64,000 nucleotides of DNA from NCBI RefSeq assembly GCF_000003195.3, contig NC_012874.2, positions 60,889,768 to 60,953,767 on the forward strand. Direction: 5' to 3'. Each line of letters opens with the position of its first letter. Within the stretch, counting starts at the first letter, position 1. Made by a program: the position numbers and the translations under genes. A model generated the notes under the pieces. It was not told the DNA's origin. It worked only from the letters and a program-made list of their open reading frames with translations, and ran no database searches. This document shows, in pieces, positions 23,160-34,740 of the stretch. Source of the DNA: Sorghum bicolor. Lineage: Eukaryota > Streptophyta > Magnoliopsida > Poales > Poaceae.

Positions 23160-26100
23160 TTACAAGGGTAAGACGGAAGAAAGAAACTCATGAAAACGTT
23201 CTAAGAGAAACTCTTCGGATTCCCATGTGGCTTCATCTTCGGTATGTTGATTCCATTGCACCTTGTAATATTTGATAGTTCTTCTGCGAGTGACTCGATC
23301 TTTTTGATCCAGAATCTTGATAGGATACTCTGAATATGTCAGATCAGGCTTTAACTCAATTTCTTCAACATGAATGATATGATCAGGCACTCTAAGACAT
23401 TTCTTCAACTGAGAGACATGGAACACATTGTGAACTGATAACAACTGTGGTGGTAAATCTAGACGATATGCCACCTTCCCACATCTTTCAAGGATTTGAT
23501 ATGGACCTATATATCGAGGTGCCAACTTTCCTTTTACTCCAAAACGAGTGACTCCTTTCATAGGTGACACTTTGAGGTATACATAATCACCAACCTCAAA
23601 GCTAAGAGATCGACGTCTCTTATCAGCATAACTCTTTTGCCTGGACTGTGCTACCTTCATGTTCTCTCGAATGAGCCTGACTTTTTCTTCGGTTTCTTTG
23701 ACTAAGTCAACCCCGAAGAGACTATGTTCTCCAGGTTCTGACCAATTCAAAGGTGTCCTACACTTTCTGCCATACAGAGCTTCGAATGGTGCCATCTTAA
23801 TGCTCTCTTGATAACTATTATTATAAGAGAATTCTGCTAAAGGCAAACATTCGTGCCACTTCTCTGAATAACTGAGCACACAAAACCTTAACATATCTTC
23901 TAAGATCTGATTAACTCTTTCAGTCTGACCTCCAGTCTGTGGATGATAAGCTGTACTATGCAGAAGTTTGGTACCCAAGGACTTATGCAGATGCTTCCAG
24001 AAAGCATTCACAAATTGTGTCCCTCTATCAGATACAATAGTCTTTGGAACACCATGTAGACTCACAATTCTGTTAAAGTATATCTTAGCATAATCAGAAG
24101 CTCGATAATCCTTTCTTACTGGAATGAAATGAGCTGATTTGGTCAGACGATCAACAATGACCCATATGGAATCAAACCCTCTCGAGGTTCTGGGTAAACC
24201 CACTATGAAGTCCATACTAATGTCATCCCATTTCCAGGATGGAATTGGCAATGGTTGCAATTCTCCAGCAGACCTAAGATGAACTGCTTTCACCTTTTGA
24301 CAAGTATCGCATCTAGCCACATAACTAGCAATTTCAAGCTTCATCTTAGTCCACCAGAATCTTTGTTTCAAATCATGATACATCTTATTACTGCCTGGAT
24401 GGATTGAAAGTCTTGTTGCATGAGCTTCATCAAGAATTTGTTTTCTGAGATCAGGGACCTTTGGAACTACTAAACGATCCTTGAACCAAACTACTCCAGC
24501 TTCATCTATTCTGAACTTGGAATTCTGCTCAGACTGGATCTTTTCTTTCAAAAAGCTCATACCCTTATTTTCTCTCTGAGCTGTAATAATCTGATCTTTG
24601 ATAGATGATTGAACTGTCATATTTGCCAAACTCCCTTGTGGAATCATTTCAAGACTTAACTTCTCAAATTCATAACACAAGGTAAGGTTTGTTGGCTTAA
24701 CTTCCAGACAATTGCAATGACTCTTTCGACTGAGTGCATCTGCCACTACATTGGCTTTGCCTGGGTGATAATGTACCTCAATATCATAATCTTTTATCAG
24801 TTCTAACCATCTCCTCTGGCGCATATTCAACTCTGACTGAGTAAAGATGTATTTCAAACTCTTATGATCAGTATATATGTGACAAGTATTGCCCAATAGA
24901 TAATGTCGCCATATCTTTAGAGCATGGACTACAGCTGCCAACTCTAGATCATGGGTTGGATAATGCTCTTCATGACGCTTAAGTTGTCGTGAAGCATATG
25001 CAATAACTCTGCCTTCTTGCATTAGTACACACCCAATGCCTTTGCCTGAAGCATCACAATACACATCAAAAGATTTTTCAATATCAGGTTGAGCTAACAC
25101 TGGTGCAGTGGTCAACAACTTTTTCAAAGTCCGAAAAGCTTCTTCACATTCGGATGACCACACAAACTTGGTATCATTCTTCAGCAGTGTTGTCATTGGT
25201 TTAGAGATCTTGGAGAAGTCAGGGATAAACCTGCGATAATACCCTGCTAATCCTAAGAAACTCCGAACTTGATGTACTGAAGTTGGTGACTTCCAGTCAA
25301 GAACTTCTTGAACTTTACTTGGGTCTACTGCAACACCTTCAGCCGACAGGACATGACCCAAAAATTGAACTTCATCTATCCAAAATTCACACTTGCTAAA
25401 CTTAGCATATAACTGATGTTCTCTTAGGCGAGTCAACACTATCCTGAGATGCTCTTCATGCTCTTCTTTAGTTTTGGAATAGATGAGAATGTCATCAATG
25501 AATACCACCACGAACTTATCTAATTCTGGCATAAACACTGAATTCATCAGATACATAAAATGTGCTGGGGCATTTGTCAGACCGAAAGACATGACCAAAT
25601 ATTCATATAAACCATATCTGGTAGTGAATGCTGTTTTCGGAACATCTTTTGGCTTGATCTTAATTTGATGATACCCCGATCTCAAGTCTATCTTTGAAAA
25701 TACCTTAGCACCAGTTAGTTGATCAAAGAGAAGATCAATACGGGGCAAAGGATACTTATTCTTGATTGTTACCTCATTCAAAGGACGATAGTCTACACAT
25801 AGCCTCAAGGTATGGTCCTTTTTCTTCACAAAGATTGCCGGACAACCCCATGGTGATGAACTAGGTCGAATAAAACCTTTATCCATCAATTCTTGCAACT
25901 GAGTTTTCAACTCTGCTAACTCTTTTGGTGGCATTCTATAAGCTCTTCTAGATATTGGTGCTGTCCCTGGCTTGAGCTCTATTTCAAACTCCACATCACG
26001 ATCCGGTGGCAAACCAGGTAAATCTTCTGGAAACACGTCAGGAAACTCACAGACCACTGGAATATCCTTGATTTCCTTAACAGAGATAGCACACACTTGC

Positions 26101-27644
26101 TCAACTGCTCTCTTAAGGGTAGGAAGATGGATAAGAAGTTGAGACTTGCTATTAGGTAAGTTGACCCTGATAGTTCTATTTAAGGTGTCTATAACTGCAC
26201 CTCTCTGACTCATCCAGTTCATACCCAAGATCACATCTATACTTGGATCTTTTAACACTATCATGGATGTTGGAAATATATATCCACCCAAGTCTATTGG
26301 TACCTGATGTACCATTTCTTTAGTGCATAGTCGACCCCCAGGTGACTGTATAAAGAACTCATCTTTGGTTGCACCAATAGGTATATTATACTTTTCCGCA
26401 AATGCTCTATTCATGAAAGTATGTGATGCTCCAGAATCAAAAAGTGTAAGTGCTGGGTGTTGGGCAACAGGGAACATACCAAGCATCACTGGTTCTCCCT
26501 CAGGTATAGCTTCAACTTGAGTATGGAAAACCCTTCCTGTTTTCTGAGTACCCTTACCCTTCTGCTGATTCTGGGCATTACCCTCGTTGGTATTTGCTTG
26601 CTGATTTCCAACTGGTCTTGGTGCATTAGCATTTGGAATATTTTGCCTTGGATATGGACATTCACGAGAAAAATGTCCACTCTTCCCACAATTGTGACAA
26701 GGGTTGTTTGCAGCTTGTGGCATTGGCGGACGAATAGCAGGAGCATTTGGCTGACGTTGAGCATTGAATGGCATTGTCGGCCTTGCAAAATTCCTCTGCA
26801 TATTCTGCTGCTGAGGTGGCTGATAAGGAGGGCGATAAGATGGGCGGAACTGCTGAGCTGGGTGATAAACAAGCCTCTGACGCTTCTTGTTGCCGCCAGA
26901 TGATCCCGACCCTGAGACAAACCCCTTCTTCTTCTTAGCCTCCTTATGTTTGCGATTCTTTTCTTCACTGGAGATAGCAATGTTCACTGCCTCATGATAA
27001 GATATATTGCCACATGATGCCATCATCAGCTGAAGCTTTGTATTCAAGCCTCTCATGAAACAATCCTTCTTCTTTTCATCAGTGTTGACTTGCTCAATTG
27101 CATATTGGGATAGATGATTAAACTTTCCAATATACTGTATAACTGAGTCATCCCCCTGACGGAGAGCTAAGAACTCTTCAAGCTTCATTTTCATAACTCC
27201 CTTGGGAATGTAATGGGCCCTGAAGGCTTCTTTGAATTCTCCCCAAGTGATTCGGTGGCGGGCTGGTTGAACAGCCAGTAAGTTTTCCCACCAAACTCCT
27301 GCTGCTCCTCTTAACTGCTGAGCAGCAAAAACTGGCTTCTGAGTTTCAGTACAGTTGATGAGACTGAACTTTTGCTCCATAGTGCGAAGCCAATCCTCAG
27401 CTTCAAGAGGTTCATCAGCTTTTGTGAATACTGGGGGACGAGTATCTGTGAAGTCAACATATGTGGTTTCTTCTCTGTTATGGCGACCACGGCCACGCTG
27501 ACCAGCATTCTGATTTTGTGCTAACAGAGTTGTTGCATTGACCAATGCTGCAATTGCATCAGCCAAGGAGGGTGGAACTGGTGGTGCATTAGGAAAATCA
27601 TCCCCACCCTGGGAAGAACTAGCTCCATGGTTGTTAGCAGACAT
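23160..27644 (-). CDS. Chromovirus gag-pol polyprotein
   Basis: An intact 1494-residue polyprotein with domains in this order. Gag capsid region occupies about residues 70-230. A CCHC knuckle ([15 protein letters not shown]) is near 315, and an aspartic protease ([10 protein letters not shown]) near 400. Reverse transcriptase spans about 560-740, with the FIDDILIYS active site near 715. RNase H (DASGKGIG...) starts near 860. Integrase has an H-H-C-C zinc site (about 1080-1115) and D, D, E residues in MDFIVGL, SDRGTQF and [11 protein letters not shown]-terminal chromodomain lies at about 1430-1480 (KILDQKD...YKVQW...ATWESEEFL). No internal stops or frameshifts were seen. The start is the first ATG after a 225-nt spacer and follows a serine/glutamine-rich N-terminus typical of the lineage. 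Autonomous activity is plausible. Confidence 0.96.
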   Translation of the reverse strand: MSANNHGASSSQGGDDFPNAPPVPPSLADAIAALVNATTLLAQNQNAGQRGRGRHNREETTYVDFTDTRPPVFTKADEPLEAEDWLRTMEQKFSLINCTETQKPVFAAQQLRGAAGVWWENLLAVQPARHRITWGEFKEAFRAHYIPKGVMKMKLEEFLALRQGDDSVIQYIGKFNHLSQYAIEQVNTDEKKKDCFMRGLNTKLQLMMASCGNISYHEAVNIAISSEEKNRKHKEAKKKKGFVSGSGSSGGNKKRQRLVYHPAQQFRPSYRPPYQPPQQQNMQRNFARPTMPFNAQRQPNAPAIRPPMPQAANNPCHNCGKSGHFSRECPYPRQNIPNANAPRPVGNQQANTNEGNAQNQQKGKGTQKTGRVFHTQVEAIPEGEPVMLGMFPVAQHPALTLFDSGASHTFMNRAFAEKYNIPIGATKDEFFIQSPGGRLCTKEMVHQVPIDLGGYIFPTSMIVLKDPSIDVILGMNWMSQRGAVIDTLNRTIRVNLPNSKSQLLIHLPTLKRAVEQVCAISVKEIKDIPVVCEFPDVFPEDLPGLPPDRDVEFEIELKPGTAPISRRAYRMPPKELAELKTQLQELMDKGFIRPSSSPWGCPAIFVKKKDHTLRLCVDYRPLNEVTIKNKYPLPRIDLLFDQLTGAKVFSKIDLRSGYHQIKIKPKDVPKTAFTTRYGLYEYLVMSFGLTNAPAHFMYLMNSVFMPELDKFVVVFIDDILIYSKTKEEHEEHLRIVLTRLREHQLYAKFSKCEFWIDEVQFLGHVLSAEGVAVDPSKVQEVLDWKSPTSVHQVRSFLGLAGYYRRFIPDFSKISKPMTTLLKNDTKFVWSSECEEAFRTLKKLLTTAPVLAQPDIEKSFDVYCDASGKGIGCVLMQEGRVIAYASRQLKRHEEHYPTHDLELAAVVHALKIWRHYLLGNTCHIYTDHKSLKYIFTQSELNMRQRRWLELIKDYDIEVHYHPGKANVVADALSRKSHCNCLEVKPTNLTLCYEFEKLSLEMIPQGSLANMTVQSSIKDQIITAQRENKGMSFLKEKIQSEQNSKFRIDEAGVVWFKDRLVVPKVPDLRKQILDEAHATRLSIHPGSNKMYHDLKQRFWWTKMKLEIASYVARCDTCQKVKAVHLRSAGELQPLPIPSWKWDDISMDFIVGLPRTSRGFDSIWVIVDRLTKSAHFIPVRKDYRASDYAKIYFNRIVSLHGVPKTIVSDRGTQFVNAFWKHLHKSLGTKLLHSTAYHPQTGGQTERVNQILEDMLRFCVLSYSEKWHECLPLAEFSYNNSYQESIKMAPFEALYGRKCRTPLNWSEPGEHSLFGVDLVKETEEKVRLIRENMKVAQSRQKSYADKRRRSLSFEVGDYVYLKVSPMKGVTRFGVKGKLAPRYIGPYQILERCGKVAYRLDLPPQLLSVHNVFHVSQLKKCLRVPDHIIHVEEIELKPDLTYSEYPIKILDQKDRVTRRRTIKYYKVQWNQHTEDEATWESEEFLLERFHEFLSSVLPL
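23195..23355 (-). other. Integrase chromodomain
   Basis: The last ~50 residues of the polyprotein match the chromodomain fold pattern (beta strand, [15 protein letters not shown], acidic turn, WE.EE helix). One cage tryptophan (in KVQW) is clear. The third cage aromatic seems to be replaced by His, as in the group of plant chromodomains that lack a full aromatic cage. Chromodomains of this type steer integration to heterochromatin. Confidence 0.8.
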
Positions 27645-27869
27645 CTGTTTAAAAACACATCACACTTTAATTAACATGCATACTTAACCATCATACATCA
27701 TGGCTTACATAGCACAAACAGTTCATCTTATTTATCATACAAGTCCGCTCCCGGGCAGGACTACTTGAAACCACTATCTTACACAACTTCCCATACTAGA
27801 GGTTTTCTGACTAACTAAGTTACAAAGTCAGAAGATCACACTCGGTCATACTTCTTGCCTTCTCAACAC

Positions 27870-28337
27870 CTAGTCGTCATCCATCTCCGACTCACTGGTG
27901 GTAACACCCTCATCTGGAGTGGGGGTTCCTGGTTCCTCTGCTTCATCCTCAGAAGTATCACTATCCACTTGGATGACAACTGGTCCTTCCTCTGCTGCTT
28001 CAGGAGCCTCGGGTGGATTGAGGGCATCCTGCAGCTGGTGCACTTCCTCATGGAGGGTGTTGGCATAAGCCTCAAGAGTGACCACATACCCCGCCATATG
28101 ATACAGCTGAACTTCCATGTTGATGTTGTCAGTGAGCATCAGGCGCAGATCATTCTTCATAAGCCTGTAGGTCCTTGGCGAAGGAGGACCTCCGCTGGTG
28201 TCACTTCCGTTTCCGTCGCTGGAGTTGTCAGTGCTGCTGTCACTGCTATCGGAGGGTGGCGGATCCCTTGGTGCCAGCTGGTGCCTGGGGACACGACCTC
28301 CGGTGGACTTGCGGGCGGTTAGGCGGGTACGTGCCAT
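27870..28337 (-). CDS. Extra retrotransposon ORF with histone H3 tail mimic
   Basis: A 155-residue protein encoded between the primer-binding site and gag, in the same frame as gag-pol but ended by its own stop 225 nt upstream. Residues 2-22 align with histone H3 residues 1-21 at 16 of 21 positions. The block TARKSTGG containing H3 Lys9 and Ser10 is intact; Lys4 is Arg, Gln5 is Leu, Lys14 is Arg, Ala15 is Val and Lys18 is His. Next come a Ser/Asp-rich linker (about 30-50), a predicted helical stretch (about 55-108, leucine/methionine-rich, possible coiled coil) and a strongly acidic tail ending EMDDD. There is no histone fold, so it is not a histone gene. The ATG at 28337 gives exact register with mature H3 after Met removal. 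Role is unknown; binding or distracting H3K9 readers or writers is inference. Confidence 0.85.
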   Translation of the reverse strand: MARTRLTARKSTGGRVPRHQLAPRDPPPSDSSDSSTDNSSDGNGSDTSGGPPSPRTYRLMKNDLRLMLTDNINMEVQLYHMAGYVVTLEAYANTLHEEVHQLQDALNPPEAPEAAEEGPVVIQVDSDTSEDEAEEPGTPTPDEGVTTSESEMDDD

Positions 28338-28811
28338 CTGCCAAAATAGTTTTATTTTGAATATTAGAACTATATATGTTCCAAGGTTAAAGGATAGAGT
28401 TTTACAATTAGATGGACATATTACCCCTAGTTATTAACACTTTAAGGAGGAAAGTTAATTACATGTTATCATTAATGATGCATGAAGCGTACTTACGAAC
28501 AAAGCATACATCAAACAAGTAATTAACTTTAAATTAATCACTTGATATAAAAGTGCATAAACGTTCTTTTCATAAATAGGGCAATATTATAACATTATAA
28601 GCATCGTTCCTTGTATATAGATATCACCATAATTATACTAAAAACATATCCAGTTGAATAGAAGGATAAGTCTAAAGAATGAATTGAGGCAAGTTAGAAG
28701 CATAAGACAAGCTTAGAAGCAATTTGGACTCAAACTAATTTGAAATTTAGTTTGACTCAAAAGCTTTTGAAGTTTTTAAAATCGAATACTGCTATACTTT
28801 CTAAGGGAAAC
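28338..28811 (-). other. 5' untranslated leader of the chromovirus
   Basis: About 470 nt of AT-rich, non-coding sequence between the primer-binding site and the extra ORF. Packaging signals would be expected here; none can be recognised by eye. Confidence 0.7.
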
Positions 28812-28825
28812 CTGCTCTGATACCA
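28812..28825 (-). promoter_or_regulatory. Primer-binding site, initiator tRNA-Met type
   Basis: On minus it reads TGGTATCAGAGCAG, complementary to the 3' end of plant initiator methionine tRNA, and starts two bases inside the 5' LTR. Confidence 0.93.
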
Positions 28826-28827
28826 GC

Positions 28828-31800
28828 TGTGGCAGAACCTCCTGAATTAAGTGGCCCACATGCACACATCATTGTCCCAAAGACTTCTGATCGACGTGCA
28901 CGAGTTCCAAATGACTCAAGAAGTCTGTCGGGTGTCCTCGGGAAACCCGAATCATCCACGTAACATTCTTTCAGGAATTCCCTCATCAAGCATCACAGTA
29001 TTACAACGTTTCATAGGTAAGAGAAATCAGAGTAAAAGCGGAAAGGTTACATAACATAGTTTGAAACTGAAGATCATAGTTTACAAACCATAAGTACATA
29101 AAAGCTTCGGAACTTTATTATTACATAAACCATAGATTCACACAACAACTTTTACTTGCCCAAGGTCACACATCAGAAACCTCATCGTCACTTTCCTCCA
29201 CAAGAGTAAAGTAACCATGACCATCAAAAGGATTAGCAAGAGATTCACCTGCAACATGGGTTAAGAAACCCTGAGTACAAAAGTACTCAACAAGACTTAA
29301 CCGACTATAAAAGAGATGAAGACTCAGGTATGCAGGCTATAGGGATTCAAGGTAATGCTTTAGCAAGTTCAAAGTATTTCTTTTGCATAAAAGCTTACTA
29401 AGCGTAAAGCCTACTTTCAAGTTTTAACTCAAGATTATCACTTATAACTAGCTAAGATCATTATCCAACTTTCATAAACAAAACACCTTTTTCTTATACC
29501 AAAGATTCACTTATTACTACGATGATGGTACGAGGATTGAGGCTCCATATCCGAGGAAACACGGCGATTCGAATCGATTAAACCCAGCTGGGGATTCAGT
29601 ACCACACGACATATGTAGAACTTAATCTTGCATATGTCAACCTTTTCTATAGATCCTCCCATACAAGAACGGGTCCAGCGTCACCCGAGAGTACAGTACA
29701 CCACCATCCTACAGCCAATCTAGATGTTTCCCGGTCATCTCAGATCCGTAAGGTGGGTACACGCTACTCTCGCCATCTCTCCACTCCCAGTACGCGGTTA
29801 GCCGTTCTCAAGTATCGGAATAGCTATAGGTAAGGCTTACCGCCGCATGTGGGCTGTACTCAAAGGTCTCAATCACAACAGGCCAATCAACGGTACGGTC
29901 CTTAATCGACTCAGTTGGAGACACTACTTTAAGACTCCATTCTTAAAGCAAGTCCATCAACCGGTCTCAAGTTAAACATCATTAACCATAAAAGTATTCC
30001 ACAACAACCCTTCAAACTTTCTCATTTGAAAACTTATCTAATAAGCATGGCTAAGCATACTAGCATTTTCATAAAGCAAGTATCAAGGTTAATATGGAAA
30101 TCATCAAGGTAGATAATGCAGCAAATAGGATTCACTCAACTCCTATTCACCTAATGCATCATATTAACTCAAGTGATATAAATAACTTTATGAAAATACA
30201 AGGATAGAGTTTAATGTCCGGGGCTTGCCTTGATCGGAGGGGACGTTCGGAAACTCAACTACTCTCGAAGAATCCACAAACTCGGAAGAAACCCACTGGG
30301 GATCAGATTCTTCCGGAGCGTACTCTATACGTAAAAGTGCATATGCATGATTATACTATACTCAAGACATAATAAAGACATGTTACATGTTCTTGGATGA
30401 CAACAATAAATATGACTATCTCGAGTACAATTTACCTTCATGGTAAAGAAACAAAGTAAGCTAGCTATCAAAGCATGGTTTATTGCTAAATTCATTTTAT
30501 TATTTTTATTAAACAAGGTTATGAACTCAACATATCACAAGGATTAGTTACATGAAATAAACCATAACCAGGGAGCATATCATTGCTAAGTAACCCTGGT
30601 TATCAAACAATCCAAAATATCACCCAAAGCCTAAAGGGGTTAATTATTTCTATTTCTTTTATAAGCATTTTAAATAGCCTTATTAAGAAACAGAGCATAC
30701 TTGATCAAACAGAGCTGAAATTAATCATGAAGCTAAATAACATTAACACAAGCTCACATATTAAATTTCATGATTTTTGGATATATCCATAATTTACTAA
30801 AAATCATGGAAGATTTATTTATTATTAAACAGGGGAAATTTTCATATATATGCAAACTGCCAGAAAATGGAATCTAATATTTTTCATATGTTCTACTCAT
30901 TTTAAGGAAGCCATACAAAAATTTTCATAATTTTTGGATCAGCAGATAATTCATGGTATAAATTCAAACATCACTCATTTTTAAACAAAAAGAAAAAGAA
31001 AAGCAACACTGTGCTACTGCAGCCAGGAGCTCGGCCCAAGCCCACGTGAAACTTGGCCCAGCCGGCCCTCCCCCGTGCGCGCTGGTAGATTTGCAGAAAA
31101 GCCCTCGGCTTTCTTAGCAACCAACCCGCAGACCAGGCTACTATTCACATGAGTCTACGGCTTTGCACACGAACCCCTCCCTCTTCTCGTCTTTACAACT
31201 GCGAGGTCCTCGGCACTCCGGCCGTCCAGAGCGCGACAGAGCGCGGTGGCGTGGGTTACGCCGGCCAACTCCGGTCACCCCGAGCCAAACTGAGACGAGC
31301 ACGAGCACCAGCAAGCAACCCGCAACCGAACAAACTAGCAAACCCGTACTCTACTGCTCTAGCGAGCTCTGGCCACGAGCGGCGGCGGACATGGCCGCGG
31401 CGGTGCTTACGCCGGTGGCTCGGGACCGGTAGAGAAAGAGTGGAGAGGTCAGGAAGCATCGGCGTCTCACCCTGGGTGTGCTGACGCAGAGAGAAGGAGC
31501 GGAGAATAGTTGGGTGTTGCTTGTCCACGCGGCCAGAGACTCCGGCGGCGAGCTCCGACGAAGAAACCGACGTTCCGGTGACAGCTGTGAAGCAACGGAG
31601 AAAATAATGAGCCGATGAGCATCACAAGGTCATGACAAAGCAAAGATGAGAGAAAGAGAGAGCAGAAAGTTGCCCGGATGGGCTGACCACAGAAGACTCG
31701 AGCTCGGCGGCGATTTACTCCGGCGAGGAGGAAAACGAGGAATTCCGGCGCTCAGGTGCGAAAGGGAACAGAAAGGTGGGTTCTGGAGATGCGCAAGGAG

Positions 31801-32847
31801 GTGTCGATCATCGTGGACGGCTCAATTTGATGCGAGGAGGATCGAGCACGGCCAATTTGGATGAGGACGGGGTACTGCTCCTCGGTGCTCCGGTGGCGGA
31901 AAAGCAGTCGGTGCTCGCAGAAGAGAAGGGCACGTCGCGCCTCTGGTTGCCAGCAGCTGCTCCACATCGTCACGAACGTAAACACGCGCTAGGACGGGGT
32001 GAAACGGCGGCTCACGCGCTGGCAACGTCGATCCCAGCTCGGCGGTCCACCGCCATGAACAGGGACCGAGCTTATCCCCCTCTTCCCCAAAATACCCTTT
32101 CTGACTTTTTGTGAAATGCAACCAAACTTTGAATAGAAGTCAAAATTTCATCAAAATAAAAGTTATACAAAATTTTGTGAGCTACAAAATATCTTTTGGT
32201 GACCAGAGCCAAAACTGAGTGGAAAAATAGCTAAATTGGCCAAACAGTTTGAAATTCAAGTTTAATTCCAAATTTTTGAATTGGGGCAAAACAAAATTTC
32301 CAAAATTACTTTTGATTTTGTATAACAACTTGAAAAACTCCCAACATGAAAGTTGTTCAACTTTTCAAACTCTACAACTTTCATGTTGACCACTTTTCAA
32401 AATTCCAAATAAATTTTGAATTGGAGATTTAAGTTTGAAAAGGGGACACTTCCCGGAAATCTGTATTTTCAAAATTACTTTGAATTTTGTATGGAAACTC
32501 CAAAAACTCAAAACACCAAAGTTATACATCTTGACAAGATCTACAACTTTGCTTTTGAACTCAACTTCAAATTTTGCTTAGTTTTTAAATTACACAAAAG
32601 GGGGCAACTTAGGGTTTTGGAAAACTAGGGTTTTCCCCCTTTAAGCTTCTCGGAAAACCCTCACCCAACGTTTTTAAACTCCAAACAAGCATCCATACAT
32701 AAAATAAACACACTTAAATTCCTAAACACATTCATCCAAAATAAACTTATTTTAGGTTAATGCATTAGTGTGTGCTTAACATATTTTTGATGCAATGATC
32801 ATGATGACATGTCCCATTTTTAGTTCGCTTAACACGAGAGTGTTACA
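28828..32847 (-). repeat. 5' LTR of the chromovirus
   Basis: 4020 bp. It supplies the element's promoter and, being identical to the other LTR but for one noticed base, dates the insertion as very recent. Confidence 0.95.
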
Positions 32848-32852
32848 CTTGG
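32848..32852. repeat. Target-site duplication CTTGG (right)
   Basis: Matches 19002-19006. Removing the element plus one copy restores a continuous GC-rich block. Confidence 0.97.
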
Positions 32853-33145
32853 TGGCTCCACTAACTGCACAAAGGTCGTCGATCCGCCGGCGGCTTGGGG
32901 CTCCGGGGACCGGAAGCTGCCGCCGCCGCCATCGTTTTTTATCAAGAGAGATGAGTGGAAGACTGGATACACGCTAGGATTACCTTGGGGCCTTTTGGGT
33001 GGGTTGGGACGTATTAGTTGGGCTGCTGGTGGACTTTCTTGGCCTGATAAGATTTTAGCTGCCGCGAAATATGGCCTATTTAGCAGCTATCTTGGGGATA
33101 TCTCTAGCTATTAGCTTCTACGGTTTCTTAGCATAAAAAAATTAA
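32853..33145. pseudogene. Captured gene fragment, right part
   Basis: GC-rich sequence (to about 32945) continues the block at 18547-19006 and then turns AT-rich. No domain recognised. See the left part for interpretation. Confidence 0.35.
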
Positions 33146-33870
33146 TCTATACTTAATAATAAATTGTAAAAAATTTAGTTCACCATAAAATTTTGTTCAC
33201 CAAAAAATTCTGTTCACCAGTCCATCCGACTATGATTCTTTACCTAATATTTAATCATGAAAAAATCAGTCTGCTCACTTTTTCTCTCCGTCCATAGTAT
33301 ATGAACACAGCTCGGCCGGGTCAATTGAGTTCGAGTAGAATACAGAGTCCGATCCGTTTCCAAATTCCAACAATGCAACAAATTGATCACGACATCGACG
33401 GACCCGACTAATAATAAAAAATCTATTGTAATAGAGAACATGTAAATCTTTACCTAATATTTAATAATTTTAGTCTGTCCACTTTTTCTGTCCGCCCATA
33501 AATAACAAATTAGGGAAAAAAAACTATGCAAATCTGAGGGCTTGAACCCAACACCTGATGAACCAAAATCTAACTAGATACTAGAAAATCAAGAACATAA
33601 TTAAAACCATTTTTTCTTTTTTTTAATCCTCAACAAACAATTGTAAGAGTTTGCGTAGGGTGAGCGACGGGGCGTCATGCTGGAGTGGTAGAGAGGAACC
33701 TTATGGTTAGGGTAGGACGTCGTGGAAGGTTGGTGAGGCAGTGATCCTGTGTGAGGTGCCGATTGTGGGTGCTAGAAGCCCAATAGAGAGGAAGGCAACT
33801 GGGAGGTGCATCATGCAATTTCCAACCATACAATCTTTCTTCCGTAGCAACGCACGGGCATATTTCCTAG
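33146..33870 (+). mobile_element. Small non-autonomous Helitron
   Basis: The 5' end TCTATACTTAATAATAA is preceded by A. The 3' end is CTAG followed by T, with a short hairpin (stem CCGT/ACGG around agcaacgc) about 13 bases upstream in the grass Helitron motif gcaacgcacgggcat. Both ends and the A/T insertion context fit Helitrons. There is no target duplication, as expected. No helicase or Rep coding; at 725 bp it is a passenger copy. Confidence 0.7.
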
Positions 33871-34500
33871 TAATACTAAATTATATAAATATTAAAATGT
33901 TCTTAAACATAATTTAGTTAAAGTTATTGACTTCTCGAAAAACGAAATTGACACTTATTTTAGGACGCGAGAAGTAGTTCATTATCTACGCATAGGAACC
34001 CTGAGCTTGATGAAAGTAAGGATATGTATATATTTAAAAATTACAGTTATTGTACATCCTTTATGAGCATAAAGTAGCGACTAACATTAGGCAACCTAAA
34101 GTTTGCCATAGTCAAGTAGGCACCAATATCTAAACATGTACAAAACTACTTCCTTTGTTTCAAAATATAAGTTACTTTTGACTTTTTTTATTACATTCAT
34201 TTTGCTATGCATCTAGAGATAATATGTTGTTTGGTTCATAGTCCAACTAAAGTTTGGCTGATGCCCCCACAAAAAAGGCTAAAAGCATCTCAAAAAAGTC
34301 CATCTTTCCTAATTTACAGAAATAGAGATGTTTGTGAAAAAAATACGCTCCAACAACCTCTTCAATTGGATATCGAAATATAGATATCGTCTATTTTGGA
34401 TTTCTCGCTTATCAAAGATGAAGAGTGAGGATGACTCGTTGGCGGGGTGGATCCCGTGTGCCTTGGCTCGCGCTGGTGTCCTCACCTTCCACGGCATGCC
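33871..34500. other. MITE fragments and unassigned DNA before the MULE
   Basis: A Stowaway-type right end lies near 33950-33977 (cttattttaggacgcgagaag) and a Stowaway-type left end at about 34146-34192 (cttcctttgtttcaaaatataag). The last 110 bp (34397-34509) are GC-rich and open; the frame would continue into 63274 onward if the MULE were removed. Confidence 0.5.
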
Positions 34501-34509
34501 GATGAGTGC
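34501..34509. repeat. MULE 9-bp target-site duplication (left)
   Basis: GATGAGTGC, identical to 63265-63273. Nine bases is the Mutator superfamily standard. Confidence 0.95.
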
Positions 34510-34740
34510 CCCAATTTTTTAAAATTTGGCCTTTTTTTGAAAAAAAATCTCTTTTGGACCTCTGGAAAACTTAATCTTTTGGACCCAGGGGGTCGACGCC
34601 ATGCTTCATGGCGTCGAGGTCACACGCCTCGACGCCATGGATCACGGCGTCGAGGTCCATGGCTGTGCCCAGCGTGGCTTCTGACGTGGCAGAGACGTGG
34701 CAGAAAGCTCGACGCCGTAGATCATGGCGTCGAGCTCGAC
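34510..34740 (+). repeat. MULE left terminal inverted repeat with stacked hairpins
   Basis: It matches the inverse of 63033-63264 almost base for base through the outer ~110 bp and intermittently beyond. It contains successive palindromes built on tcgacgcc/ggcgtcga, at 34593-34617 (11-bp arms, 3-base loop), 34627-34655, 34707-34735 and about 34735-34761. Confidence 0.9.

Larger units (their letters stand above)
19007..32847 (-). mobile_element. Complete young Ty3/gypsy chromovirus (Tekay/Del-like)
   Basis: A 13,841-bp element on the minus strand. It has two 4020-bp LTRs (TGTAAC...CCACA on minus), a 5-bp target duplication CTTGG, and a primer-binding site two bases inside the 5' LTR. Inside are a small extra ORF, a single 1494-codon gag-pol and a polypurine tract against the 3' LTR. 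Very long LTRs, a one-frame polyprotein and a C-terminal chromodomain point to the Tekay/Del chromovirus lineage; the lineage name is inferred. The two LTRs align with no length difference (constant offset of 9821), and I noticed only one substitution (20894 versus 30715). That implies insertion within roughly ten thousand years at commonly used grass LTR rates, if the visual comparison holds. Confidence 0.95.

Noticed and set aside
27870..28337. A degenerate histone H3 gene captured by the element
   Set aside because: Only the first 21 residues match. No globular histone region follows, there are no frame breaks, and the ORF has its own helical and acidic parts.
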